Assembly (NCBI RefSeq): GCF_012641395.1
Contig: NZ_JABAIH010000001.1
Coordinates: 744,001-808,000 of the forward strand
DNA length: 64,000 bases
Origin: Rhizobium sp. P32RR-XVIII
Lineage (GTDB): Bacteria; Pseudomonadota; Alphaproteobacteria; Rhizobiales; Rhizobiaceae
Direction of reading: 5' to 3'
Position numbers and translations under genes: made by a program
Notes under the pieces: model-generated
Seen by the model: the letters and a program-made list of their open reading frames with translations, nothing else
Database searches by the model: none
What the model was told of the DNA's origin: nothing
Shown here: positions 9,073-16,801 of the stretch, piece after piece
Layout of the letters: each line of letters opens with the position of its first letter
Numbering within the stretch: position 1 is the first letter of the stretch

Positions 9073-9501
9073 ATGCGGCGTATAACGATACTGCTTGCAG
9101 GTCTGCTCGGCGCGGCAGGGGCTGCGCATGCCGACAGCCGGTTCTTTTGCTCGGCGGACGATGGCAGCGCGCGCTTCACGATCGAAAGCGGCTTTCGGGA
9201 CGAAGCCGGACATAAGCTCAATCATTTCCGCGGCGCGCTGATGATCAAGAACGGCTCGGTTCCTGACGTTTTCAAGAAACGCGTTTTCGATTCCAGCAAG
9301 CTCACGAACCGCTGGTGGGATGATGGCGATTTGCGCCTTGAGATATTCGATACCGACGACGACGCTGGCACTCAGGCCCTGAGCCTCGTCATTCTCGCCA
9401 AAGGGCCTGGAAAGAGCTTTTCGGGCACCTACGGATTGACGATCACCGGCGGTCAAACGCCATTTGCAGTCAGCGGCAAGGTCAGTTGCGGCTCCAAATG
9501 A
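9073..9501 (+). CDS. Secreted protein of unknown function
   Basis: A 142-residue protein with a clear Sec signal peptide (MRRITILLAGLLGAAGAAHA, cleavage before DSRFFCS). The mature part contains two cysteines, one near each end (FFCSADDG and KVSCGSK), that could form a disulfide in the periplasm. I recognise no catalytic motif and no family. It lies 37 bp downstream of glcF on the same strand, but its role in glycolate use is unproven. Confidence 0.75.
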   Translation: MRRITILLAGLLGAAGAAHADSRFFCSADDGSARFTIESGFRDEAGHKLNHFRGALMIKNGSVPDVFKKRVFDSSKLTNRWWDDGDLRLEIFDTDDDAGTQALSLVILAKGPGKSFSGTYGLTITGGQTPFAVSGKVSCGSK

Positions 9502-9525
9502 GTCGCAACAACGAAGGACACCGCA

Positions 9526-10200
9526 TCACCAGTGAAACGAAAGGCCGAGATTGACGGCATTGGTGATGACATTCGTTTTCAGGCGGTCGCCGCTATCGAT
9601 AGGAACGTCGACGCGCGAATAGTTGCCCTTGTATTCGACGAAGGTTGACCAGCGGTCGGTGATCCTGAAGTCGACGCCTGCCTGGGCCTGCAGCGCCACG
9701 CCGCCGAATTCATAACCGAAGGTTTTGCCGGAGGGACGCGTCACCTCGACATGCGGGATGTTCACGCCGACGCCGACACCGATATACGGAGTCCAGCGGC
9801 GGCTGGGATCCTGGAAACGGTAGATCGCGTTGGCGGTCAGCAGATTGAGGCCATCGGTGAATTCGAAATGCGACCAGCCGGAGGTGCGGAGCGTCTCGTC
9901 ATCCGCATAGACCTTGGCGTGCGTGTAGTCGATCGAGAAGCCAAGGTTCGGATGGTTGAAATCCTCCAGCCACCAGGTGATGCGGCCGCCGTAATAAGGC
10001 GGCGAGGCGAAGGACTTGCCTTCCCATCCCGCGGTAAAATGCGTGCCGTCAGATAGGTCGACGCCGCTATGGGGCGCCGTCTGGTATCCGCCATAGAAGG
10101 AAAACTGGAGATCCTCGGCCGAAGCCGGCGCGGCGTTCAAAAAGCTCAGAATGGAAAATATGGCAAGGCTCGCCGCAGTGGGATTGAATATGCGGTGCAT
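9526..10200 (-). CDS. lpxQ: Lipid A oxidase LpxQ-like outer-membrane beta-barrel
   Basis: A 224-residue outer-membrane protein with a signal peptide ending PASA-ED, so cleavage falls after residue 28. The length and cleavage position match what I recall for Rhizobium etli LpxQ, the oxygen-dependent oxidase that converts the proximal glucosamine of lipid A to 2-aminogluconate. The mature chain has alternating aromatic/polar beta-strands (FSFYGGYQTAPHSG, GGRITWWLEDF, NLGFSIDYTHA) and a terminal strand ending SFHW, as expected for a barrel that ends in an aromatic residue. The assignment to LpxQ rests on memory of the family rather than a search; a generic OmpW/OmpA-like porin is the alternative. 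Confidence 0.75.
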   Translation of the reverse strand: MHRIFNPTAASLAIFSILSFLNAAPASAEDLQFSFYGGYQTAPHSGVDLSDGTHFTAGWEGKSFASPPYYGGRITWWLEDFNHPNLGFSIDYTHAKVYADDETLRTSGWSHFEFTDGLNLLTANAIYRFQDPSRRWTPYIGVGVGVNIPHVEVTRPSGKTFGYEFGGVALQAQAGVDFRITDRWSTFVEYKGNYSRVDVPIDSGDRLKTNVITNAVNLGLSFHW

Positions 10201-10317
10201 GAAAAATTCCCTGATTATCAGCAGCGCACATCTATCCCGCTTTCCGTGACAGGCTTATTGCAGGATTGGAAATAGCGCCATCTGCGCCATAGCCATCTCA
10301 CCTGACACCAATATGAA

Positions 10318-10338
10318 AAGGGCGGCAAAGCCGCCCTT
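10318..10338 (-). terminator. Intrinsic terminator of the L,D-transpeptidase gene
   Basis: AAGGGCGGC-AAA-GCCGCCCTT is a perfect 9-bp stem with a 3-base loop. Read on the minus strand it is followed by TTTTC, directly downstream of the stop at 10363. Confidence 0.8.
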
Positions 10339-10362
10339 GATCATCAAGCAAATGGCGAAGAA

Positions 10363-11034
10363 TCAGCCGTCGCCGAAGATGGTGCGCAGCAGGTCGATGC
10401 CCTTGTCTTGGAAGGCGACGTTGCCCTGCTTGTCGCCAGGGCCGATGACGATCACCTTCGCGCCGACCGCCGCGCGCGAATAGAGATGAATGACGTCGTC
10501 GTTCATCATGCGGATGCAGCCGGAAGACATGTTCAGGCCGATCGTCCAAGGCTGATTGGTGCCGTGGATACGGAAAATAGTATCGCGGCCGCCCTGATAG
10601 AGATACATGGCGCGTGCGCCGAGCGGATTGTCTTCGCCACCTTCCTGGAAGGCGGGTATGATGTGACCCTTGGCGGCCTCGCGGACACGCATCTCGGCCG
10701 GCGGCGTCCAGGTCGGCCATTCGGCCTTGCGGCCGATCTTGACGACGCCTGACCAGCCGAAGCCATCACGGCCGACGCCGATACCGTAGCGCGTCGCGCG
10801 GTTCTTCGTCTCGACGTAGTAGAGATACTTGTTGTTGGTATCGACGATGATCGTACCCGGCTCTTCGTTCGTTACGAGCCGCACGAGCTTGCGTTTGAAC
10901 TCCGGCTTTACGAACTTGGTTTTCGGAACGCGGACGACGGGTGCAGCATCGTGGGCGGGTTGAGCAACGGCAGGCGTGATTGCAATAGAAAATGCAATGC
11001 CGGCGGCCGCAAGGCCGGAGGCGACTTTCAACAT
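10363..11034 (-). CDS. L,D-transpeptidase (YkuD domain), copy 1
   Basis: A periplasmic 223-residue enzyme with a signal peptide (MLKVASGLAAAGIAFSIAIT, cleaved after AVAQ or nearby). The YkuD catalytic motif reads HGTNQPWTIG followed by SSGCIRM, with the nucleophilic Cys near the C-terminus. Such enzymes make 3-3 peptidoglycan crosslinks or attach proteins to peptidoglycan; which of these applies here is unknown. The start at 11034 is chosen because GAGGGGAATCAGT precedes it; an ATG 21 bp upstream lacks such a site. It is paralogous to the next gene upstream, and a hairpin lies between the two. Confidence 0.92.
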   Translation of the reverse strand: MLKVASGLAAAGIAFSIAITPAVAQPAHDAAPVVRVPKTKFVKPEFKRKLVRLVTNEEPGTIIVDTNNKYLYYVETKNRATRYGIGVGRDGFGWSGVVKIGRKAEWPTWTPPAEMRVREAAKGHIIPAFQEGGEDNPLGARAMYLYQGGRDTIFRIHGTNQPWTIGLNMSSGCIRMMNDDVIHLYSRAAVGAKVIVIGPGDKQGNVAFQDKGIDLLRTIFGDG

Positions 11035-11055
11035 ACTGATTCCCCTCAAAAGCAA

Positions 11056-11090
11056 AATCGGGCCGAAGCTACCTGAACTTCAGCCCGATT
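11056..11090 (-). terminator. Terminator-like hairpin between the two L,D-transpeptidase genes
   Basis: On the minus strand AATCGGGC and GCCCGATT form an 8-bp outer stem. An inner GAAG/CTTC pairing follows after one mismatch, and TTT comes after the stem. It would end transcription of the 11171-11929 gene just before the ribosome binding site of copy 1. Confidence 0.6.
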
Positions 11091-11170
11091 CAAGATCAGT
11101 TGTCACCGGCACAGCATTTTTGATTCTGAGTGCCGGCTGTTCTTGCCAGAAGTGAGGTAAAAGCCAGCAG

Positions 11171-11929
11171 TTACATCACGATAACGCGCGTACCGACTTT
11201 GACGCGTTCGTAAAGGTCGACAACATCCTCGTTGCGCAGGCGGATGCAGCCGGAAGAAACGGCACTGCCGATCGTCCAGGGCGCATTGGTGCCGTGGATT
11301 CGGTAGAGCGTCGAGCCGAGATACATGGCGCGCGCGCCAAGCGGGTTCTCCGGACCGCCGTCCATGCGGGCCGGCAGATAATGGCCCTTCGCAGCTTCGC
11401 GGCTAACCATCTCGGAGGGCGGTGTCCACTCCGGCCATTCCGTTTTGCGGGTAACCTTGTGTACGCCGGCCCACTCGAAGCCCGGCTTGCCGACGCCGAC
11501 CCCGTAACGCCGGGCCTGGCCGTTGGCCATGACAAGATAGAGAAAGCGGTTGTTCGTATCGATGACGATCGTGCCCGGTTTTTCCTCGGTCTGGTAGTCG
11601 ACCATCTGCGGCAGATACTCTGGCTCGATCTGATGGCGGATCACCGGAAGGTCGGGACGAATTCCTGCAACTTGCTGTGGGGCGGGAGCGGCTTCGGGCG
11701 CAGGCGCACGGCGGAAGAAAGGCAGCCGCGGGATGAAGCCGCGCCATTGCGGGGCGGGGCGCTGATAGACCACGGGGCGAACGTTGTCGCTGCCGAGTTG
11801 GTTGACCCAGGGAGCTGTGAGGTCGGGGCTGAGAACGATGGGCGGACGACTTGCGTAGCGGTCGTCGCCAAGGGCCGGCGAGGCCAGTAGGCCGATCACA
11901 CCGGCGGCAATCAATGCGGATTTCATCAT
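11171..11929 (-). CDS. L,D-transpeptidase (YkuD domain), copy 2
   Basis: A 252-residue periplasmic enzyme with signal peptide MMKSALIAAGVIGLLASPALG. A proline-rich linker (about residues 60-90, FFRRAPAPEAAPAPQ) comes before the YkuD domain. The active site reads HGTNAPWTIG, then SSGCIRLRNEDV, closely matching copy 1. Shared blocks such as EKPGTIVIDTNNRFLYLV and KTEWPEWTPP indicate a tandem duplication. The C-terminus is shorter by the tail seen after VIVIGPGDK in copy 1. Rhizobiales encode many such enzymes, linked to polar growth and to anchoring outer-membrane barrels. Confidence 0.92.
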   Translation of the reverse strand: MMKSALIAAGVIGLLASPALGDDRYASRPPIVLSPDLTAPWVNQLGSDNVRPVVYQRPAPQWRGFIPRLPFFRRAPAPEAAPAPQQVAGIRPDLPVIRHQIEPEYLPQMVDYQTEEKPGTIVIDTNNRFLYLVMANGQARRYGVGVGKPGFEWAGVHKVTRKTEWPEWTPPSEMVSREAAKGHYLPARMDGGPENPLGARAMYLGSTLYRIHGTNAPWTIGSAVSSGCIRLRNEDVVDLYERVKVGTRVIVM

Positions 11930-12139
11930 CGGGCGGGCTCTCTACAAATGACCGAAAATGCGTAAGGGCGGCACTCCGCCTGCCCAACATGCTGCCATTA
12001 TCGCCGCCAGCGAATGGTAAAAATCGATTCAGTAAGGGACAGCTGGCGGAATAAACTTTTCGTCAGGGTTACTCTTCGGTTTGGAAACAGGGTTAGCAAA
12101 TGCTAAAGCCGGATTCTGACGAAGAAATGGCGGCGAAGA

Positions 12140-12769
12140 ATGAGCGAAACGGGAATCATAATCGGCGAGGACGGCAAGAGCCGCTGCCACTGGCATGCAA
12201 ATCTTCCAGACTACATGCGCTATCACGACGAGGAGTGGGGCAGGCCGGTCACCGACGACATCCGCCTCTTCGAGAAAATCTGCCTTGAAGGCTTCCAGTC
12301 CGGCCTCTCCTGGCTGACGATCCTGCGCAAGCGCGATAATTTCCGGGCTGCCTTCGCGGGTTTCGACTTCGAAAAAGTGGCGCTGTTTGATGATCGGGAT
12401 ATCGAGCGGTGCCTTGCCGACGCCGGTATCATCCGCCACCGCGGCAAGATCGTATCGACGATCAACAATGCCAGGCGCGCTATCGCTCTGAGGAGCGAAT
12501 TCGGCTCGCTTGGGCGCTATTTCTGGAGCTATGAGCCGGCTCTTCACGAACGCCCCACCGTTGTCGACCGCCAGCACGTCGTCGCCAACCCCACGACACC
12601 CGTTTCGGTAAGAATATCGAAGGATTTAAAGAAACGCGGCTGGACCTTTGTCGGTCCGACCACAGTTTATGCCTTCATGCAGGCAATGGGTCTCGTCAAC
12701 GATCATATCGAAGGCTGCTTCCGCCGCCCCGAAGTGGAGGCTATGCGCGTGGCATTGGTGAGCCCATGA
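12140..12769 (+). CDS. tag: DNA-3-methyladenine glycosylase I
   Basis: A base-excision repair enzyme that removes 3-methyladenine from alkylated DNA. At 209 residues it fits the Tag family. The zinc-snap ligands appear as Cys16 and a nearby His at the N-terminus (SRCHWH) and the pair NDHIEGC near the C-terminus. The helix-hairpin region (EGFQSGLSWLTIL, and KRDNFRAAFAGFD) is conserved. It overlaps the next gene by 4 bp (ATGA), so the two are translationally coupled. Confidence 0.95.
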   Translation: MSETGIIIGEDGKSRCHWHANLPDYMRYHDEEWGRPVTDDIRLFEKICLEGFQSGLSWLTILRKRDNFRAAFAGFDFEKVALFDDRDIERCLADAGIIRHRGKIVSTINNARRAIALRSEFGSLGRYFWSYEPALHERPTVVDRQHVVANPTTPVSVRISKDLKKRGWTFVGPTTVYAFMQAMGLVNDHIEGCFRRPEVEAMRVALVSP

Positions 12770-13269
12770 GAGCGTGGATCGGCATCGCTTCGGCGCTCTT
12801 TCTGTGCGCGACGGCGGCATTTGCCCAGGAACCGCAGCTCGATCCCGGCGAAAAGCTGGAGAAGCTCCAGTTTCCGGCGGTCACCATGCAGATCAAGGGC
12901 TGGACCAAGTTCGGCAACAGCGATGTCTACACCTTGCCGGTGCGCGCCGGCCAACACGTAAGGATCAGCTTTACGACAAAGAGCAAGTATGCGTTTCTTG
13001 CGATCTTCGATCTCTCCAAGCCCGACGACGAAGCATTTTTCGGCACGGATGAGGACGGCACGGCACTTGATGTGACCGTGAAGGAAAACACCACGTGGTT
13101 TCTGCGGCCCTATTATTCCAAGGCTTCGCCGCGCCGCGGTCTGGGAGCGCCCTATACGCTGCTCATCGAGCCGCAGGCGGCCGGACAACCGCAGCCCGCA
13201 AAACCCGAAGAACCGCAACGTCCGTCGCTGTTCCCGGCTGCGCCCTCAAAATCCGGTTCCGGGGAATAG
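12766..13269 (+). CDS. Secreted protein of unknown function
   Basis: A 167-residue protein with a Sec signal peptide (MRAWIGIASALFLCATAAFA-QEP). The mature domain (about residues 25-140) has many beta-prone segments, including GQHVRISFTTKSKYAFLAIFD, which suggest a small periplasmic beta domain like those called pre-peptidase C-terminal domains. The C-terminus is rich in Pro, Gln and Ala (QAAGQPQPAKPEEPQRP). It is coupled to tag by a 4-bp overlap, which is odd for a DNA repair gene. No function is claimed. Confidence 0.75.
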   Translation: MRAWIGIASALFLCATAAFAQEPQLDPGEKLEKLQFPAVTMQIKGWTKFGNSDVYTLPVRAGQHVRISFTTKSKYAFLAIFDLSKPDDEAFFGTDEDGTALDVTVKENTTWFLRPYYSKASPRRGLGAPYTLLIEPQAAGQPQPAKPEEPQRPSLFPAAPSKSGSGE

Positions 13270-13270
13270 C

Positions 13271-13975
13271 TCAGGACAATCCGTCGAGCAGCCCGCCGAG
13301 TTCGCCGAGATGGGCGATCTTCCGGAAGCGCGGTGCCTCCTTCGGCTCGTCGACATGCTCCAGAACCCAGGTCAGCTCATGCGGCACGAAGACGCCGTAG
13401 CTTCCGGCGGCAATCGCCGGCACGATATCGGACTTGAGCGAATTGCCGACCATCATGGCCCGTTCCGGACCGTCGCCGAGCTTTGAGAAAATCCGCCGAT
13501 AGGTGACGGCCGTCTTGTCCGAGACGATCTCGACGGCATCGAAGAAATCGCCAAGACCGGATTGGGCGAGCTTGCGCTCCTGATCGAACAGGTCGCCTTT
13601 GGTGATCAATACCAGCAGATAGTTTCCGGCAAGGGATTCCAGCGTCTCGCGAACATGCGGCATGGTCTCGACCGGATGCGAAAGAAGGTCGCGGCCGGTA
13701 TCAAGGATTTTTGCGATCACGCTCGCCGGCACCTTGCCTTCGGTGATCTCGATCGCGGTCTCTATCATCGACAGCGTAAAGCCCTTTATACCGAAGCCGT
13801 AGTGGCTGAGATTGCGCTTTTCAGCTTCCAGCAGCCGCTGCGAAATCTGCGAACCGTCTGCGAAATCGCCGAGCAGTTGCGTGAAGTGCTCCTCAGTCAG
13901 CCGGTAATATTGCTCGTTCTGCCAGAGCGTATCGTCGGCGTCGAAGCCGATCGTCGTCAGCGCGTGCGTGCTCAT
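13271..13975 (-). CDS. HAD-superfamily hydrolase
   Basis: A 234-residue haloacid-dehalogenase-like phosphatase. Motif I reads GFDADDTLW (nucleophile Asp and acid/base Asp), motif II VLITKGD, the motif III Lys probably lies in the SDKTAVTYRRIF segment, and motif IV MVGNSLKSD. A cap domain lies between motifs I and II, as in YjjG/YigB-type nucleotidases; the substrate is unknown. The start at 13975 follows AGGAG; an ATG 30 bp upstream is in frame but has no such site. Its stop is two bases from the stop of the convergent secreted-protein gene. Confidence 0.9.
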   Translation of the reverse strand: MSTHALTTIGFDADDTLWQNEQYYRLTEEHFTQLLGDFADGSQISQRLLEAEKRNLSHYGFGIKGFTLSMIETAIEITEGKVPASVIAKILDTGRDLLSHPVETMPHVRETLESLAGNYLLVLITKGDLFDQERKLAQSGLGDFFDAVEIVSDKTAVTYRRIFSKLGDGPERAMMVGNSLKSDIVPAIAAGSYGVFVPHELTWVLEHVDEPKEAPRFRKIAHLGELGGLLDGLS

Positions 13976-14215
13976 CTGAAGCTCCTGCAACCTGTGAAGC
14001 AGCAATCTATTGGGAGGCTGTGTTTAGACAAGGGCTTCTGCTTTCTCCTCGCAATATGTCGCAGGCGACGTTGAAATGCTGCTGCCTGGCATTACGTAAA
14101 ACCCTGCCTGCCTGCAGCCAGCTTCGGCTGTGCCTGACCGTTCAGGCCAATATTGAAAGATTAGAATTCAGCAGCCCGCAAGCGGTCGATTTCGGCCGAC
14201 ACAAGGAATTTCTTC

Positions 14216-15265
14216 ATGCGTTACAATCAACTCGGAAATACGGGACTTTTCGTCTCGGAAATCTGCCTCGGCACCATGACATTCGGTGAGGCAGGCAGCG
14301 GCACCACCTGGGGCGCCATCGCCGACGTCGACCAGAAGGCGGCCGACCAGATCGTCGAGCGCTCGCTCCAGGCCGGCGTCAACTTCATCGATACCGCCGA
14401 TGTCTATTCCTTCGGGCAATCCGAAAAGCTGCTCGGCCAGGCGCTGAAAAACCTCGATGTCCCGCGCAAGGATGTCGTCATCGCCACCAAGGTTTATGGC
14501 GTCATGGGCGACAAGCCGAACGATCGCGGCGCCTCCCGCGGGCATATCATGGATTCCGTCGAAGCCAGCCTTAAGCGGCTGCAGACGGATCACATCGATC
14601 TCTATCAGATCCATGCAACCGATACCGTGACGCCGATCGACGAGACGCTGCGCGCTTTCGACGATCTCGTCTCCCGCGGTCTCGTGCGCTATATCGGCGT
14701 CTCCAACTGGCAGGCCTGGCGGATCGCCAAGGCGCTCGGCATCTCCGAACGCCGCGGCTTTGCCCGCTTCGAAACCGTCCAGGCCTATTACTCCATCGCC
14801 GGCCGTGATCTCGAACGCGACATCGTACCGTTGATGAATGAAGAGAAGCTCGGCCTGATGGTCTGGTCGCCGCTTGCCGGCGGCCTGCTCTCCGGCAAAT
14901 ACGGTCCGGGCGCGCCCGGCAACGGCGAAGGCCGCCGCGCTAGCTTCGATTTTCCGCCGGTGGACAAGGATAAGGCCTGGGCCTGCGTTGCCGTTATGCG
15001 TGAGATTGCCGAAAAGCACGGCAGCAGCGTCGCAACGGTGGCACTCGCCTACGTTCTCGCAAAGCCGTTCGTCACCAGCGTCATCATTGGCGCGAAGCGC
15101 ATAGATCAGCTCGATCAGAACCTCGCCGCCGTCCAGCTGAAGCTCGATGCCGGCGATCTGCAGAAACTCGACGAGGTCAGCGCGCTGGCGCCGGAATATC
15201 CGGGCTGGATGCTTGCCCGCCAGGGTGCCGCCCGCCGCCCGCAGCCTTTCGAGCCGAAGGCCTGA
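14216..15265 (+). CDS. Aldo/keto reductase
   Basis: A 349-residue NADPH-dependent oxidoreductase of the AKR (beta/alpha)8 family. The catalytic Asp and Tyr lie in DTADVYSFGQSE (about residues 60-71), the Lys in IATKVYG, and the His position in LYQIHATD. The NADP-binding segment VIIGAKRIDQLDQN is near the C-terminus. The sequence resembles the YajO/PdxI-like or general stress AKR groups. A strong bidirectional terminator follows it. Confidence 0.93.
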   Translation: MRYNQLGNTGLFVSEICLGTMTFGEAGSGTTWGAIADVDQKAADQIVERSLQAGVNFIDTADVYSFGQSEKLLGQALKNLDVPRKDVVIATKVYGVMGDKPNDRGASRGHIMDSVEASLKRLQTDHIDLYQIHATDTVTPIDETLRAFDDLVSRGLVRYIGVSNWQAWRIAKALGISERRGFARFETVQAYYSIAGRDLERDIVPLMNEEKLGLMVWSPLAGGLLSGKYGPGAPGNGEGRRASFDFPPVDKDKAWACVAVMREIAEKHGSSVATVALAYVLAKPFVTSVIIGAKRIDQLDQNLAAVQLKLDAGDLQKLDEVSALAPEYPGWMLARQGAARRPQPFEPKA

Positions 15266-15274
15266 GAACTGGAA

Positions 15275-15311
15275 AAGGAAACGCCGGTGCGTCAGGCACC
15301 GGCGTTTCCTT
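15275..15311. terminator. Bidirectional terminator
   Basis: Perfect 16-bp stem (AAGGAAACGCCGGTGC and its complement) with a GTCAG loop between the convergent aldo/keto reductase and DUF305 genes. The ends supply A-rich and T-rich flanks on both strands. Confidence 0.85.
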
Positions 15312-15322
15312 GCCCGACGGCT

Positions 15323-15697
15323 TTACTTCGCGTGGGCTTTCAGCCAGGTGTTCATTTCCGCGATCTCCGCTTCCTGCGCTTTGATGACTGCTTCGGCGAG
15401 TTTGCGGATTTCCGGATCCTTGCCGTATTGCAACTCAATCTTCGCCATGTCGATCGCACCCTGATGGTGCGGGATCATGCTGCGGACGAAATCGACGTCG
15501 GTGTTGCCGGTCAACTCGACCATCATATCCTTGTGCATCTTGGCGTTCGCTTCGGAAAAGGCATGGCTTGAAGGGCTGTGGTCGCCCATCGGCTTGCTCA
15601 TATCCATTGGCTTGCTCATGTCCATCTGCATGTCCTCGGCAAATACCGGGACGGCAAACGCGAAAGCTGCAGTGAAAGCGAGAATTTTCAAAGACAT
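15323..15697 (-). CDS. DUF305-family secreted protein, Met/His-rich
   Basis: A 124-residue periplasmic protein with signal peptide MSLKILAFTAAFAFAVPVFA. The mature N-terminus is very Met-rich (MQMDMSKPMDMSKPMGDHS). It is followed by the DUF305 hallmark FVRSMIPHHQGAIDMAK, a ferritin-like helical segment with paired His. DUF305 proteins are often found beside copper-handling genes, so metal binding is a reasonable inference. The start at 15697 is preceded by GGAAGGAAG. It is probably in an operon with the next gene upstream, which is also Met/Cys-rich. Confidence 0.9.
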   Translation of the reverse strand: MSLKILAFTAAFAFAVPVFAEDMQMDMSKPMDMSKPMGDHSPSSHAFSEANAKMHKDMMVELTGNTDVDFVRSMIPHHQGAIDMAKIELQYGKDPEIRKLAEAVIKAQEAEIAEMNTWLKAHAK

Positions 15698-15770
15698 GGG
15701 ACTTCCTTCCTCTGTCTGACAATAGGTTCTTAGGCGGCAGATGCCGCACGATCGGATGAGAGAAACTGCG

Positions 15771-16127
15771 TCAGACGAGCCGGGGAGGCGGCGGTTGTGG
15801 GGCAATGCGATGATCGGCGATAGCTTGCCCGACGCCGGGCAAAGGATAAGCGAACATATGCTTCGCATTTGTGTCGACCATGAGCGCAGGCGGCACGATC
15901 AGGCAGACTGTGCAGAAGGCCATATGCGCGTTATCGCCCGTTACGCAGGGGTCCTTGGCCGAGCCCGTCTTGGCAGGCGTAGACATGTCCATGCCCGTCA
16001 TATCGTAATGCATCTCGGCCATAACGGGCTGCTGCATCGACGCGCACATGGGGCAACCCGCCAGTGCAGACATCGCGCTGTAAAACAGCCAGCCGAAAAG
16101 CATCGTTGTGATGGCAAAGAAGCGCAT
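15771..16127 (-). CDS. Small secreted protein with Cys pairs and Met/His motifs
   Basis: A 118-residue protein with a signal peptide or N-terminal helix (MRFFAITTMLFGWLFYSAMSALA). Potential metal ligands follow: CPMC, MHYDMTGMDM and CTVC. The C-terminus PPPPRLV resembles that of DUF2946-type proteins found with copper genes. No family is assigned with certainty. It sits 73 bp upstream of the DUF305 gene on the same strand, and both are Met-rich, so a shared role in copper or another thiophilic metal is likely. Confidence 0.65.
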   Translation of the reverse strand: MRFFAITTMLFGWLFYSAMSALAGCPMCASMQQPVMAEMHYDMTGMDMSTPAKTGSAKDPCVTGDNAHMAFCTVCLIVPPALMVDTNAKHMFAYPLPGVGQAIADHRIAPQPPPPRLV

Positions 16128-16182
16128 GGGCAGAGGGTAGGCGAATGCCCATCAAAAACCAAGGCCGCTCGTAAGAATGCTT

Positions 16183-16494
16183 TCAAAGCTTCGCTGCTTT
16201 TCGCAACGCCTCGTTGATCCGTCCCTGCCAGCCTTTGCCGGTCGCCTTGAAGGCGTCGATGACGTCTGGATCGAGCCGCAGCGAAATCTGCCGCTTCGGT
16301 TTTTCGACAGCAGGTCTGCCCCGCGCCCGGCGGATGCTTTCGGCAAGCTCCGGGAAGACTTCGGCAAAGGGCCGCGCGTTCTTGAAGTCTTCCTCGGTCC
16401 ACTCGGGATTGTCTGGATCCTCGGCTATCCCTTTTTGAATCCTCGCTTCCTCCTCATCAGTGAGAGGTCGCATCGTTCGTTTGGAATTGTTCAT
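16183..16494 (-). CDS. brnA: BrnA-family antitoxin
   Basis: A 103-residue antitoxin of the BrnTA type II module. The C-terminal ribbon-helix-helix DNA-binding region reads KRQISLRLDPDVIDAFKATGKGWQGRINEALRK, split here as KRQISLRLDPDVIDAF and GKGWQGRINEAL, typical of BrnA. The N-terminal half is acidic and likely binds the toxin. It overlaps the 3' end of the toxin gene by 38 bp, the normal toxin-first order. BrnA dimers usually repress their own promoter. Confidence 0.88.
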   Translation of the reverse strand: MNNSKRTMRPLTDEEEARIQKGIAEDPDNPEWTEEDFKNARPFAEVFPELAESIRRARGRPAVEKPKRQISLRLDPDVIDAFKATGKGWQGRINEALRKAAKL

Positions 16495-16735
16495 AAAGCC
16501 TCCTTTCCTGGCGGCTGGCCGGACGCATGGAGATGACCGAGATTCCTTCTTTGCCAAGTGTGGCGAAGACGACTGCGATGATATCGCCTATGGTAAAACC
16601 TATTGCTTTGAGGCGCCGTTCCCTCGCCTCAAGGATCAGGGCCTCCGCAAAGAAATCCAGATTTAGATCCTGAAAATCCAAACCATGCTTGGTCAGATTC
16701 CTTAAGCGCTTCGGCTCATCCCAAACGATCTTCAC
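16457..16735 (-). CDS. brnT: BrnT-family ribonuclease toxin
   Basis: A 92-residue RelE-like ribonuclease toxin. The hallmark start MKIVWDEPKRLRNLTKHGLDF matches the BrnT consensus (WDExKRxxNxxKHGxxF). ISVISMRPASRQERRLYEQ contains the conserved Arg and Tyr/His-like active-site positions near the C-terminus. It uses a GTG start. It is the first gene of the pair, with brnA overlapping downstream, and a small palindrome lies just upstream of the start. Confidence 0.88.
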   Translation of the reverse strand: MKIVWDEPKRLRNLTKHGLDFQDLNLDFFAEALILEARERRLKAIGFTIGDIIAVVFATLGKEGISVISMRPASRQERRLYEQFQTNDATSH

Positions 16736-16742
16736 CGCAATG

Positions 16743-16753
16743 ATATCCGATAT
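16743..16753. promoter_or_regulatory. Candidate BrnA operator
   Basis: ATATC-C-GATAT is a perfect palindrome 7 bp upstream of the brnT start, where autorepression of brnTA would be expected. Binding is inferred. Confidence 0.4.
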
Positions 16754-16801
16754 TAAAAGTGATGCAATAAATCCTGGATTGCAAACAGAATAATATGCAT
16801 C

